A DNA stretch of 64,000 bases from Faecalispora anaeroviscerum (GCF_947568225.1 NZ_CANOOQ010000001.1:930001-994000); one strand, 5' to 3'; numbered from the stretch's first letter, positions 24,921 through 34,016 are shown. Notes: generated by a model from the letters alone, not told the origin. Translations and numbers: made by a program.

Positions 24921-25703
24921 TTAAATCTCTTTTTTGATTTTATCAAGCGCGCCCTTTTCCAGCCGCGAAACCTGAGCCTGGCTGATGCCGATTTCTCCTG
25001 CGACCTCCATCTGAGTTTTCCCCTGGAAGAAGCGCATGGAGAGAATCCGCTTTTCCCGGTCGCTCAAATCGCTGATGGCCTCCTTGAGCGCGATTTCGTC
25101 CAGCCAGTTGTTGTCGTCGTTTTTATCCCCCACCTGATCCATCACATAGATCGTGTCGTTTCCGTCGGAAAAAACCGGTTCATACAGGGATACAGGCTCA
25201 ACGATTGCTTCGAGAGCCAAAACAACCTCTTCGCGCTGCACGCCGAGCTCCTTGGCGATTTCGTTCACGGTAGGCTCTTTGCCGTTTTCCGCCGTCATTC
25301 GCTCCTTCATCTGCATCGCCTTATAGGCGGTGTCGCGCATGGAACGACTAACACGGACGCTGTTGTTGTCGCGCAGATAACGCCGGATTTCGCCAATAAT
25401 CATGGGTACGCCGTACGTAGAAAACCGAACCTCCAGATCTGGATTAAAATTATCGATGGCCTTCATCAGCCCGATACACCCCACCTGAAACAGATCATCC
25501 AGGTTTTCTCCCCGATTGGTAAAGCGCTGAATGACGCTCAAAACCAGCTTTAAATTGCCGCCGATCATCTCTTCGCGTGCTTTTTTTCGTTCGCTGGGTG
25601 TTCCGTGCTTAATCTTCTGGAGCAGCGCCTGCTTTTCGGCCTCAGTCAGCACCTTTAGCTTGGCTGTGTTTACCCCGCAGATTTCCACCTTATTATACTG
25701 CAT
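24921..25703 (-). CDS. sigG: Sporulation sigma factor SigG
   Basis: Late forespore-specific RNA polymerase sigma factor. The 260-residue protein begins MQYNKVEICGVNTAKLKVL, the hallmark of SigG including the N-terminal gin/SpoIIAB-sensitive region. Region 2 is DLFQVGCIGLMKAIDNFNP and VRFSTYGVPMIIGEIRRYLRD; region 4 is MEVAGEIGISQAQVSRLEKG. ATG at 25703 is chosen over a GTG 18 bases upstream. The window shows no sigE or spoIIGA next to it. A SigF/SigG-like promoter lies upstream. Confidence 0.96.
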   Translation of the reverse strand: MQYNKVEICGVNTAKLKVLTEAEKQALLQKIKHGTPSERKKAREEMIGGNLKLVLSVIQRFTNRGENLDDLFQVGCIGLMKAIDNFNPDLEVRFSTYGVPMIIGEIRRYLRDNNSVRVSRSMRDTAYKAMQMKERMTAENGKEPTVNEIAKELGVQREEVVLALEAIVEPVSLYEPVFSDGNDTIYVMDQVGDKNDDNNWLDEIALKEAISDLSDREKRILSMRFFQGKTQMEVAGEIGISQAQVSRLEKGALDKIKKEI

Positions 25704-25748
25704 GACTCCCCCGCCTTCCACTCTGAATCTGTCTGGCTGTTACAGGTT

Positions 25749-25778
25749 CATTATTGCCAGATTCTGATAGCTTCATGC
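25749..25778 (-). promoter_or_regulatory. Possible SigF/SigG-type promoter of sigG
   Basis: Minus strand GCATG (25774-25778), 15 bases, then GGCAATAATG (25749-25758), which fits the forespore -10 pattern GGnnAnAnTR; the -35 fits GYATR. Known SigG genes are SigF-dependent, so the position is sensible, but the spacer is one short. Confidence 0.4.
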
Positions 25779-25991
25779 GCAAAGATTCCCACAATCCAAA
25801 ATGATGCGGCTTGTACTTCATTCTCCCTCTGTGAGAACGAAGTAGAATAACAAGTATGAAGTACAATGGTATCGGCGCTCCAATTTGGAATATTGAGCGT
25901 AAAAAGCAGCCCAAAGTTGCTGATCCTCGGAAAAAAGCAGTATCATTACAAAAAAAATAGTGAAAACTGGGAATTTATTTTGTTTTTTCTC

Positions 25992-26019
25992 TTGCATCCT
26001 GTAAAAAAAGGGGTATAAT
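25992..26019 (+). promoter_or_regulatory. Sigma-A promoter of the suf operon
   Basis: TTGCAT (25992-25997) and TATAAT (26014-26019) with a 16-base spacer, about 97 bases before sufC. Confidence 0.75.
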
Positions 26020-26032
26020 AAAATATGCGAAT

Positions 26033-26054
26033 TTAGTATACAAAATTAGTATAC
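26033..26054 (+). promoter_or_regulatory. Direct repeat TTAGTATAC in the suf leader, putative operator
   Basis: TTAGTATAC occurs at 26033-26041 and 26046-26054, a 13-base period, just after the predicted transcription start. GTATAC is itself palindromic. The position suits a repressor of Fe-S assembly (for instance an Rrf2-family protein), but no such regulator gene lies in this window. Confidence 0.5.
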
Positions 26055-26115
26055 ATTAGCTGTTACTCGAATCCTAAACACGAAGTCTATATACATTATA
26101 ATGAGGTGAACATTC

Positions 26116-26871
26116 ATGTCCCATGAATTACTGAAAGTAGAAAACCTGCAAGTGGGTGTTGAAGATAAGGTGATCCTGGACAAGCTGAATCTTACCATCC
26201 GCAGCGGCGAAACACATGTGCTGATGGGCCCCAACGGCGCGGGCAAATCCACCCTGGGTAATGCCATTATGGGTCATCCGCAATATCAAATCTGTCAGGG
26301 GAGCATCGTGTTCGACGGTGACGACATTACGAACGAGCCGACCGATGTGCGCGCAAAAAAGGGAGTTTTTCTCTCCTTCCAGAATCCCGAAGAGGTTCCA
26401 GGCATTGCGCTGGGTAACTTTCTGCGCGTGTCCCGTGAGGCGGTAACCGGAGAAGCACCCCGCATTCTGAAGTTTCAAAAGGAAATGAGAAGCGTGATGG
26501 ATTCTCTGGAAATCAACCAGGATTACGCCTCGCGTTACCTGAACGTTGGTTTTTCCGGCGGCGAAAAGAAGAAGTCTGAGATTCTGCAAATGCTGATGTT
26601 GAACCCCAAGCTGGCGATTCTGGACGAAACAGACTCCGGCCTGGACGTTGATGCAGTAAAGATTGTTTCGAAGGGCATCCGCCAGTTTCGCAATGAAAAA
26701 AATTCCCTGCTGATTATTACGCATAACGCAAAGATTCTGGACGGCCTGAAGGTTGACTACGTTCACATTTTAGTAAACGGCACCATTGTGCATACCGGCG
26801 ACAGCAGCCTAATTCAGGAAATCAATGAAAAGGGCTTCCAGTTTTTTGAAGCGGGAGGTGTCCGCAATTGA
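26116..26871 (+). CDS. sufC: Fe-S cluster assembly ATPase SufC
   Basis: ABC-type ATPase of the SufBCD scaffold, cytoplasmic. The 251-residue protein has Walker A GPNGAGKST, the signature LNVGFSGGEKKKSEILQM, Walker B LAILDETDSGLD and the H-loop ITHN. It drives conformational change in SufB-SufD during cluster assembly. GAGGTG precedes the ATG. It leads a five-gene operon sufCBDSU, the usual Bacillota arrangement. Confidence 0.97.
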   Translation: MSHELLKVENLQVGVEDKVILDKLNLTIRSGETHVLMGPNGAGKSTLGNAIMGHPQYQICQGSIVFDGDDITNEPTDVRAKKGVFLSFQNPEEVPGIALGNFLRVSREAVTGEAPRILKFQKEMRSVMDSLEINQDYASRYLNVGFSGGEKKKSEILQMLMLNPKLAILDETDSGLDVDAVKIVSKGIRQFRNEKNSLLIITHNAKILDGLKVDYVHILVNGTIVHTGDSSLIQEINEKGFQFFEAGGVRN

Positions 26872-28286
26872 GAGCCTTTGAGGAAGAAAAAACAAGGGTT
26901 GACGACATAGACAGAACCATCTACGACGTAAAAGACAAGGTCGATGCCGCGTTCACCGTCGATTCGGGCTTGACACCGGAAATCGTAAACCAGATTTCTG
27001 TTGAGAAAAAGGATCCGGAATGGATGCGCCTGTTCCGCCAGAAGTCACTGCGCACTTATAATGAAATGCCAATGCCCGGCTGGGGACCCTCCCTTGACGG
27101 TTTGGACATGGATCACATTGTGACCTATGTGCGCCCGAAAACTGGCATGAGCAGCAAATGGGAGCAAGTTCCCGAGGACATTAAAAACACGTTTGAGCGC
27201 CTTGGCATTCCTCAGGCGGAGCGCCTTTCACTCGCGGGCGTCGGTGCCCAGTACGATTCGGAGGTCGTGTACCACAATGTGCGCGCTGAGGTGGAGGAGC
27301 AGGGCGTTGTTTATACCGATATTGAAAGCGCACTGCACGGCCCGTACGCCGAAATGATCCGCAAGCACTTTATGAAGCTGGTCCCCCCCAGTGACCATAA
27401 ATTTGCCGCACTGCACGGCGCGGTGTGGTCCGGCGGCTCGTTCGTTTACGTTCCCGAAGGCGTAAAGCTGACGATTCCGCTGCAATCGTACTTCCGCTTG
27501 AACGCGCCGGGCGCCGGCCAATTCGAGCACACCCTGATTATTGTAGAAAAAAATGCATACCTGCATTTCATCGAGGGCTGTTCCGCCCCGAAATATAATG
27601 TGGCCAACCTGCACGCCGGCTGCGTGGAGCTGTTTATTGGCGAGAATGCGCGCCTGCGCTACTCCACCATTGAGAACTGGTCGAAGAACATGTACAACCT
27701 GAACACCAAGCGCGCACTGGTTGAAAAGGGCGGCGCGATTGAATGGGTTTCGGGCTCGTTCGGCTCCAACACCTCCTGCCTGTACCCCATGAGCGTGTTA
27801 AAGGGTGAGGGTGCGCGCACCGAATTCACCGGCATCACCTTCGCCGGCAAGGGTCAGACCCTCGACAACGGCTCCAAGGTCATTCATGCCGCGCCGAACA
27901 CCAGCTCGCGCATCAGCACCAAATCAATCTCCAAGGGTGGCGGAACCTGTATTTACCGCAGCAGCGTGGTAATCACACCCGAAGCGGCGCACAGCAAATC
28001 CTCCGTTTCCTGTGAATCCCTGATGCTGGATTCTGAATCCCGTTCCGATACGATTCCGGTGATGGACATTCAAAACGACGAGTCCGACGTAGGCCATGAG
28101 GCAAAAATCGGCAGGATCAGTGACACCGCGATCTTCTACCTGATGAGCCGCGGCCTGACCGAAGACGACGCGCGTTCCATTATTGTCAGCGGCTTTGCGG
28201 AGCCAATCGCCAAGGAACTGCCGATGGAATACGCCGTGGAAATGAATAACCTGATCAAGCTCGAAATGAGCGGCAGCATCGGATGA
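26868..28286 (+). CDS. sufB: Fe-S cluster assembly scaffold SufB
   Basis: Main scaffold subunit that builds the nascent cluster. The 472-residue beta-helix protein shows HGAVWSGGSFVYVPEGVKLT and FRLNAPGAGQFEHTLIIVE, and the C-terminal LMSRGLTEDDARSIIVSGFA. Start is TTG overlapping the sufC stop by four bases (TTGA), with GGGAGGTG seven bases upstream. SufB and SufD form a heterodimer bound to SufC. Confidence 0.96.
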   Translation: MRAFEEEKTRVDDIDRTIYDVKDKVDAAFTVDSGLTPEIVNQISVEKKDPEWMRLFRQKSLRTYNEMPMPGWGPSLDGLDMDHIVTYVRPKTGMSSKWEQVPEDIKNTFERLGIPQAERLSLAGVGAQYDSEVVYHNVRAEVEEQGVVYTDIESALHGPYAEMIRKHFMKLVPPSDHKFAALHGAVWSGGSFVYVPEGVKLTIPLQSYFRLNAPGAGQFEHTLIIVEKNAYLHFIEGCSAPKYNVANLHAGCVELFIGENARLRYSTIENWSKNMYNLNTKRALVEKGGAIEWVSGSFGSNTSCLYPMSVLKGEGARTEFTGITFAGKGQTLDNGSKVIHAAPNTSSRISTKSISKGGGTCIYRSSVVITPEAAHSKSSVSCESLMLDSESRSDTIPVMDIQNDESDVGHEAKIGRISDTAIFYLMSRGLTEDDARSIIVSGFAEPIAKELPMEYAVEMNNLIKLEMSGSIG

Positions 28287-28302
28287 GGAAAGGAGCTTGG
28301 CA

Positions 28303-29379
28303 ATGAATATTACCTTGAATCAAGTAAACCTGCTGCCGGTCAGAACCTGGAAGTGGCTCGGAGTGAACGGCGCGGCAGTAGAGGAAGAAATCCCCGGAGA
28401 ATTCACCGCGTGGGAGCCGCAGGCTCTGAACCTGCCGCAGAAAATTGTACAGAACGCCACCGCCTTTGACGGTGCGGACGCGATTGAAACCGGCATGGGT
28501 AAGGACGCGGAACAATTTGTTTTGCAGAACCAAAACGCGGGAATTCACCTGATTGCCGAAGGCAGCGCTGAGGAACCGGTCACAGCGGAATATGTACTGG
28601 ATGCCTCCTGTCCTGCGCTTGCCGATTACAACACCATTTATGCAAAGGAAAATTCCAGCGTCACGCTGGTGCTTTCTTACCGTTCGGAAGGCAGCGCAAA
28701 TGTGTTCCACACCAGTTTAACAAAAATTGTTGCGGAAAAAGGTGCGCATGTGCGCCTGGTGCAGGTACAGCTGCTCGGCAACAACGCGTTTCATTTTGAC
28801 GACGTCGGCGTCATTGAAAAAGAAAACGCTCTGGTGGAGGTCATTCACATTGAGCTGGGCGCGCACAAGATTTTTTCGGGCTGCAAGGCCCGGCTGGAGG
28901 AGCGCCGCAGCCGTTTTGAAGCGGAAACGATTTATCTGGGCGACAAGTCCAGAATCATAGATATGAACTACGTGGCACAGCACATCGGCAAGGAAACGGA
29001 AAGTGAAATTCATGCAAACGGTGCTTTGCTCGATGAAAGCCAGAAGATTTACCGCGGCACCATCGATTTTCTGCGCGGCGCCGCCCATTCCGTAGGTCAC
29101 GAAAGTGAATACACCTTGCTGTTCAGCCCTAAGGTGCGCAACCGCACCGCACCGCTGATTTTGTGCGGTGAAGAAAACGTGGAAGGCCAGCACGCCGCAA
29201 GCATCGGCAAGATTGACTCCGGCAAGCTGTTTTACCTGATGTCCCGCGGGCTTTCGGAGCCGCAGGCAAAGCAAATCGTCATCGAGGCCCAGTTTACGCC
29301 GGCGCTGGAGAAAATTCCTGTGGAAGCATTGCGGGAAGCTGTCCACGACTGGCTAAAGGAAAGGATGAGTAACGCATGA
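28303..29379 (+). CDS. sufD: Fe-S cluster assembly protein SufD
   Basis: SufB paralogue completing the SufBC2D complex. The 358-residue protein keeps the beta-helix core (HFDDVGVIEKENALVEVIHI) and the C-terminal helices FYLMSRGLSEPQAKQIVIEA with EKIPVEALREAVHDWL. ATG at 28303 with GGAAAGGAG upstream, 16 bases after sufB. Confidence 0.94.
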   Translation: MNITLNQVNLLPVRTWKWLGVNGAAVEEEIPGEFTAWEPQALNLPQKIVQNATAFDGADAIETGMGKDAEQFVLQNQNAGIHLIAEGSAEEPVTAEYVLDASCPALADYNTIYAKENSSVTLVLSYRSEGSANVFHTSLTKIVAEKGAHVRLVQVQLLGNNAFHFDDVGVIEKENALVEVIHIELGAHKIFSGCKARLEERRSRFEAETIYLGDKSRIIDMNYVAQHIGKETESEIHANGALLDESQKIYRGTIDFLRGAAHSVGHESEYTLLFSPKVRNRTAPLILCGEENVEGQHAASIGKIDSGKLFYLMSRGLSEPQAKQIVIEAQFTPALEKIPVEALREAVHDWLKERMSNA

Positions 29380-30602
29380 ACCGGATTCAGGAACAATTCC
29401 CTTTATTACAGCAGAAGGTAAACGGCAAACCGATCGTTTACCTGGATAATGCCGCTACCGCACAGCGTCCGGTCAGCGTTTTAAAGGCCGTGGATGATTT
29501 TTACCGCCATGACAATGCCAACCCGCACCGCGGTGTTTACGAGCTGGCTGTGCGCGCCACCAATGCGTTTGAGAATTCCCGCAAAGTGGTTGCGGACTTC
29601 ATCGGCGTGAAGGACGCGGCAGAGGTCATCTTTACACGCAACGCCACTGAGGCTCTCAACCTGATTGCATACAGCTATGGTCTGAATTTTCTCTCCAAAG
29701 GCGACGGCATCATAATTTCCATTGCGGAGCATCACAGCAATTTAGTGCCGTGGCAGCATGTAGCCGGAACAGTCGGCGCTTCTCTCGATTACTTGTACCT
29801 GACCGACGGCGCACGGATTTCTGACGAAGAAATCGCCGCTAAAATTACAGAAAAGACAAAGTTGGTTTCTGTTGCCCATATCTCAAACGTATTGGGCGTG
29901 CAGCTACCGGTTGAAAAAATTGTAAAGCGGGCCAAAGAGGTTGGCGCAGTTGTTGTGCTGGACTGCGCGCAGAGCGTCCCCCATCTTCAAGTGGACGTTG
30001 AGAAGCTCGGCGTGGATTTTGCGGTATTTTCGGGCCACAAAATGTACGCCCCTCTCGGAATCGGCGTGCTGTGGGGCCGCAGAAGCCTGCTGGAAAAAAT
30101 GCCCCCGTTCCTTTCCGGCGGCGATATGATCGACTCCGTAGAGGAGCAGGTAACAACCTACGCCCCCATCCCCCAGAAATTTGAGGCTGGCACGCAGGAC
30201 GCCGCCGGCGCGGTTGGTCTGGCCGCCGCGGCCAAGTTTATGCAGGAAATCGGCTGGGAGGAAATCACCCGCATTGAACACGAGCTGATGTCCTACGCGC
30301 TCGACGGGATGCGCAAAATTCCCCACGTTACCGTTTTGGGCGGTGATATTCCCGCAAACGAGCGTTACGGCGCGATCTCCTTTGTTGTAGAGGATGTTCA
30401 CCCGCATGACATTGCCAGCATTTTGGATGCGGACGGCGTTTGCATTCGTGCGGGACACCATTGCGCACAGCCCTTACTGCATCACCTCGATCTGTACGCA
30501 ACCAGCCGCGTCAGCTTTGCCGTTTACAATACGAAAGAGGACATTGACGCGTTTCTGGAGAGCCTGAAGAAAGTCAGAGGAGTGATGGGCTATGGAGCTT
30601 AA
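29376..30602 (+). CDS. sufS: Cysteine desulfurase SufS
   Basis: PLP-dependent group II desulfurase that takes sulfur from cysteine and passes it to SufU. The 408-residue protein has YLDNAATAQRP, TRNATEALN, the PLP lysine in SGHKMYAPLG (about residue 225), and the catalytic cysteine in RAGHHCAQPL (about residue 362). It overlaps sufD by four bases and sufU by 11. Confidence 0.97.
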   Translation: MNRIQEQFPLLQQKVNGKPIVYLDNAATAQRPVSVLKAVDDFYRHDNANPHRGVYELAVRATNAFENSRKVVADFIGVKDAAEVIFTRNATEALNLIAYSYGLNFLSKGDGIIISIAEHHSNLVPWQHVAGTVGASLDYLYLTDGARISDEEIAAKITEKTKLVSVAHISNVLGVQLPVEKIVKRAKEVGAVVVLDCAQSVPHLQVDVEKLGVDFAVFSGHKMYAPLGIGVLWGRRSLLEKMPPFLSGGDMIDSVEEQVTTYAPIPQKFEAGTQDAAGAVGLAAAAKFMQEIGWEEITRIEHELMSYALDGMRKIPHVTVLGGDIPANERYGAISFVVEDVHPHDIASILDADGVCIRAGHHCAQPLLHHLDLYATSRVSFAVYNTKEDIDAFLESLKKVRGVMGYGA

Positions 30603-31065
30603 CCAGATTTACACCGAAATCATTACGGAAAACAGCCGCTCCAAACGCAATAAGCGTGAGCTGGAAAACCCCACCGCTGTGATCAAGGGTGTAAACCCGA
30701 GCTGTGGTGACGAAATCTCTTTGCAGGTGCGTGAGAAAGACGGCATTATTGAAGACGCTTCCTTTACCGGTGTTGGCTGCGCGATTTCGCAGGCTTCTGC
30801 CTCGATCATGATCGATCTGGTCAAAGGGAAAACGATAGAAGAAGCGCTCCACCTGGCAAACACCTTTCTCTCCATGATCAAGGAAGGCAATCTGGATGAA
30901 GCAGCTCTGGATGAGCTGGAGGACGCCGCCGCCTTCCAGAACATTTCGAAGATGCCCGCGCGCGTGAAATGCGCCGTGCTGGCCTGGCATACACTGGAGG
31001 AAGCCGTTCAGTCGGACGGGAACTGTCCGGGCGATGATTCCGCCTCCTGTAAAACCAGAATCTAA
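30592..31065 (+). CDS. sufU: Zinc-dependent sulfurtransferase SufU
   Basis: Accepts persulfide sulfur from SufS; Gram-positive IscU-like fold with zinc. The three ligand cysteines are in NPSCGDE (C38), GVGCAIS (C63) and RVKCAVL (C127), with Asp40. The 157-residue length includes the SufU-type insertion before the third cysteine. A short extra tail, NCPGDDSASCKTRI, adds two cysteines not needed for the known site. Confidence 0.95.
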   Translation: MELNQIYTEIITENSRSKRNKRELENPTAVIKGVNPSCGDEISLQVREKDGIIEDASFTGVGCAISQASASIMIDLVKGKTIEEALHLANTFLSMIKEGNLDEAALDELEDAAAFQNISKMPARVKCAVLAWHTLEEAVQSDGNCPGDDSASCKTRI

Positions 31066-31074
31066 ATGCGATAT

Positions 31075-31116
31075 AAAAGAAGGCTTCACCGTTTTCAATC
31101 GGTGAAGCCTTCTTTT
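31075..31116. terminator. Terminator of the suf operon
   Basis: AAAGAAGGCTTCACCG and CGGTGAAGCCTTCTTT pair over an eight-base loop and end in T residues; A residues on the left also make it work for the other strand. Confidence 0.9.
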
Positions 31117-31200
31117 GATTTTGGTTTCAATCATATATTAACAAGTGTTACATCTTCAAAGTGAAGGTATGGCTTTCAACACGGGCTGGGTCTTCCGATT

Positions 31201-31965
31201 CTAATCAGTCGTGTCTTTTCCCTCCAGCAGATACCGAAGCATCTTTTCCGGGTGGTTTATAAACTCCCGGGTCACGATATAATGCTCGGTCTGCTCGTAG
31301 GCGGTGCGGCGTATCCCGTCCTCCTGAGACAGCACATAAATACATGCGCCGGGGTATGCCATCAGAATCGGTGAATGAGTCGCAATGACGAGCTGGGAAT
31401 CCTGCTCCACCAGATGGTGAAGATGTACCAGCAGCGACATCTGGCGCGATGGGGACAGCGCGGCCTCCGGCTCATCCAGCAGGTACAGGCCGTCTCCCCC
31501 AAACCGGTTGAGCACCAAGGCCAGAAAGCTTTCCCCGTGCGACTGCTCGTGCAGCGATACGCCGCCGTAGCTGCTAATAATTTTGGGGCGGCGGGCCGGG
31601 ATTTTATCCAGCTCATCGATATTGCTTGCCACATTATAAAAGCTTTCGGCGCGAAGAAAAAAGCCGTCTCTCGGGCGGCGATGGCCCTTGACTAGACGCA
31701 GGTACTCATACAGCTCGGAATGCGTTTTCCTGGAAGAAAAAGAAAAATTTCGGGTGCCGCCTTCCGGGTTAAACCCGGCGGCAACTGCAATTGCTTCGAG
31801 CAAAGTGGATTTTCCCGTTCCGTTTTCTCCCACAAGAAATGTGACCGGCTGTTCCAGCAAAAGAGGGCCTTCCCGCAGGCTCTGCACAGCGGGAAGCTCT
31901 TTCCAGTAGCAAGGCCGCTCCGGCAGCCCGGCCAATTCCACCCGCCTGAGGTACTGCGTATCCAA
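31201..31965 (-). CDS. AAA family ATPase, RecF/ABC-like
   Basis: A 254-residue stand-alone ATPase with Walker A VGENGTGKST (about residues 36-45), a D-loop and Walker B LYLLDEPEAALSPSRQ, and the switch histidine in VIATHSPILMA. No transmembrane or coiled-coil arms are visible, so it is neither an ABC transporter nor an SMC; such small RecF-like ATPases are common in Bacillota and poorly characterised. TTG at 31965 is chosen because GGGGAGGGAG lies just upstream and the start comes 25 bases after the AIM24 gene. Probably translated from the AIM24 mRNA. Confidence 0.82.
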   Translation of the reverse strand: MDTQYLRRVELAGLPERPCYWKELPAVQSLREGPLLLEQPVTFLVGENGTGKSTLLEAIAVAAGFNPEGGTRNFSFSSRKTHSELYEYLRLVKGHRRPRDGFFLRAESFYNVASNIDELDKIPARRPKIISSYGGVSLHEQSHGESFLALVLNRFGGDGLYLLDEPEAALSPSRQMSLLVHLHHLVEQDSQLVIATHSPILMAYPGACIYVLSQEDGIRRTAYEQTEHYIVTREFINHPEKMLRYLLEGKDTTD

Positions 31966-31990
31966 GTTCTCTCCCTCCCCTATCCTGGTA

Positions 31991-32764
31991 TCAAGCGATT
32001 CCCTGTGCCACCGGGGCCAGCAGAACCTTTCCGGTTCCGCGGAATACATTTACCAGACCTTCGCCAGAAACAGCGGAGCCCATCAGTGATTTTCCAGAAC
32101 GCTCCACCGTGAAATTCAGGCTACCGCTCCAGGCAATCGCCATATTTCCATCTACCTTCAGAACATCATCCTGCAAGGTAATCTCAACCAATTCCTCACG
32201 CGGGCAGACAGATTCCAGACAGAGAATGCCGTTGCCGCTCACACCCAGATTAAACAGGCCTTCTCCCCCCGCCACTGCCGACGAGAAATTCGAGCGCATA
32301 ACAGCCTTGTGCTTGAGGGTGGATTCACAGGCCAGAAACAAACCGTCATCCAGCACGATGGAACCGTTCCAATCCTGAAGATCAACCAGGAGAATGTGAC
32401 GGTAGGTCGGTTCCAGCACCAAGGTGCCATTGCCGGTATATTCGGGCTTAATTGCCGATTCTCCCGTCACCTTGCCGCGCATCGCCTTGCCCAGCAAATC
32501 GCCCACACCTTTGATGCCGGTGGTGGCGTTCACATCTCCAACTGTCCACTGCATCGCACCGGCCTGCAGCGTAATTCCATTTGCCTTGCTCAGGTCGCAG
32601 ACAACCTGACGCTTACGCACGTTCATGGCGTTCGCAAAATAGGCCATCTGCGCATCCTGCGGCATAACGCTCAGGTCGCGCTGATACTCCAGAACGGTAA
32701 AAGCTCCCAGAGAAGCCAGCGTGGTAATGTCGTCGTTATTCGTGAAATTTGAGATTTGATACAT
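31991..32764 (-). CDS. AIM24 family protein
   Basis: A 257-residue beta-rich protein of the AIM24 (TIGR00266/DUF124-like) family, of unknown biochemical role. Repeated beta motifs such as EYTGNGTLVLEP and GVSGNGILCLESVCPREELV are visible, as is SLMGSAVSGEGLVNVFRGTG near the C terminus. No signal peptide or membrane helix. AAAGGGGGA precedes the ATG. It is followed at once by the AAA ATPase gene on the same strand. Confidence 0.85.
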   Translation of the reverse strand: MYQISNFTNNDDITTLASLGAFTVLEYQRDLSVMPQDAQMAYFANAMNVRKRQVVCDLSKANGITLQAGAMQWTVGDVNATTGIKGVGDLLGKAMRGKVTGESAIKPEYTGNGTLVLEPTYRHILLVDLQDWNGSIVLDDGLFLACESTLKHKAVMRSNFSSAVAGGEGLFNLGVSGNGILCLESVCPREELVEITLQDDVLKVDGNMAIAWSGSLNFTVERSGKSLMGSAVSGEGLVNVFRGTGKVLLAPVAQGIA

Positions 32765-32878
32765 TCAGAATTTCCCCCTTTGATTTCTGATCAGAATTCA
32801 GAGCATAGGAAAGGCACTGCAACACTGAACAGCTTTCGGATTCTATTTTTTGCCATCAGAACCAAATCCTGTGATGTT

Positions 32879-32907
32879 ATCTTACAAAAAGAAATTCATA
32901 AAGTCAA
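32879..32907 (-). promoter_or_regulatory. Putative promoter of the AIM24-ATPase pair
   Basis: TTGACT (32902-32907) and TAAGAT (32879-32884) with 17 bases between, on the minus strand. The leader of about 108 bases contains the palindrome TTCTGATCAGAA (about 32781-32792), which could be an operator. Confidence 0.55.
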
Positions 32908-32938
32908 GGAATGCCTCCCAGCTTTTCGGTCAGCCCAC

Positions 32939-32983
32939 AAAAAAGCACAGCGCACAAACTTTGGTCTGCGCTGTGCTTTTTGA
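32939..32983. terminator. Bidirectional terminator after PfkB kinase 1
   Basis: AAAAAGCACAGCGCA and TGCGCTGTGCTTTTT pair around a 12-base loop, with A and T tracts at both ends. It ends the sugar kinase unit; the AIM24 promoter lies just beyond it. Confidence 0.88.
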
Positions 32984-32990
32984 GTGATGG

Positions 32991-34016
32991 TCAGCGGTTC
33001 ATTTCGCTCTGAACCCCGGTATTCTGATGCTCCTGAATCAGGCGCTCAACATCGCGAAAATCGGAGGCCGGCATATCGCCCGGCACCGTATTTTTCACGG
33101 CACTGCTCGCGTTGCCAAATTCCAACGCCTTTTGATTGTCGCCGTATTTCAACAGGCCGAACAAAACGCCCGCCACATACGCGTCGCCGCTGCCGATACG
33201 GTCTACCACCTCGATGTTGGCGTACGGCTGTTCTTCATAGAATTTATCTTCCTTGGCACTGTACAGAATCGAGCCGAAGGTATGCTGCTTGGGGCTGATG
33301 ATCTGCCGGTTAGTGGTAGCGACCACCTCTACCCCGTAATCCTGACAGTAGCTTTTCATAATGTCGTGCAGCTCACCGGTTTTCTGGAACATTCTGCGCG
33401 ACGTTTCGGAGGACACGAAAAGAATGTTGATGTACGGGAGAATGCTCTCAATCGTGCGCCGCGCTTCGTCCTCTTCCCACAGATTGGCACGGTAGTTCAC
33501 ATCAAACGAGATCTTTGCCCCTCCCGCGCGAAAACGGCGGATCAATTCCAGCGCCACTTCGCGGGTCTGCTGGCTCAGCGCCAGAGAAATGCCGCTCGTG
33601 TGGAACACGCGTGTGCTGGTATAGGCAGACTCGGGGATTTCATCAAGTGAAATGCTGTTGATCGAAGAATGCTTTCTGTCGTACACCACGCAGGGCTTTC
33701 TGGGGTGCGCTCCGTTTTCATAATAATACACTCCAAGTCGGGCGTCGCGGCTTTCGTCATACAGCAGAAAGTCATCGCTGACGCCGCCAAAGCGGATGCG
33801 GTTTTTAATAAAGGTACCGATTTCACTGCGCGGAAGCTTGGAGATAATGCCCGTGCGCAGCCCTAACAGTGACAGTCCCGAGGAAACGTTCAGCTCAGAG
33901 CCGCCCGCGCGCTTTTCAAACATCACCCCGTCTACGATTCGCTCATTGATGGTAGGTGAAAGCCGCAGCATAATCTCCCCAAAGGTGATGGCGTCAAAAG
34001 GTCGTTTGGATTCCAT
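32991..34016 (-). CDS. PfkB family sugar kinase, 2-keto-3-deoxygluconate kinase-like (paralogue 1)
   Basis: Ribokinase-fold sugar kinase, 341 residues. FDAITFGEIMLRLSPTINERI opens the protein like KDG kinases, and the catalytic-base motif is VVDRIGSGDAYVAGVLFG. It is clearly homologous to the next kinase upstream but diverged (for example GGSELNVSSGLSLLGL in place of GGGEANVAVSLANFG). ATG at 34016 follows AAAGGAGT. A terminator-like hairpin separates it from paralogue 2, so it may be expressed at a different level. Substrate could be KDG or a related 2-keto sugar acid. Confidence 0.85.
   Translation of the reverse strand: MESKRPFDAITFGEIMLRLSPTINERIVDGVMFEKRAGGSELNVSSGLSLLGLRTGIISKLPRSEIGTFIKNRIRFGGVSDDFLLYDESRDARLGVYYYENGAHPRKPCVVYDRKHSSINSISLDEIPESAYTSTRVFHTSGISLALSQQTREVALELIRRFRAGGAKISFDVNYRANLWEEDEARRTIESILPYINILFVSSETSRRMFQKTGELHDIMKSYCQDYGVEVVATTNRQIISPKQHTFGSILYSAKEDKFYEEQPYANIEVVDRIGSGDAYVAGVLFGLLKYGDNQKALEFGNASSAVKNTVPGDMPASDFRDVERLIQEHQNTGVQSEMNR

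Noticed and set aside
25693..25914. A 73-codon frame upstream of sigG
   Set aside because: It overlaps the sigG start and candidate promoter, has no ribosome site and no similarity to a known protein.
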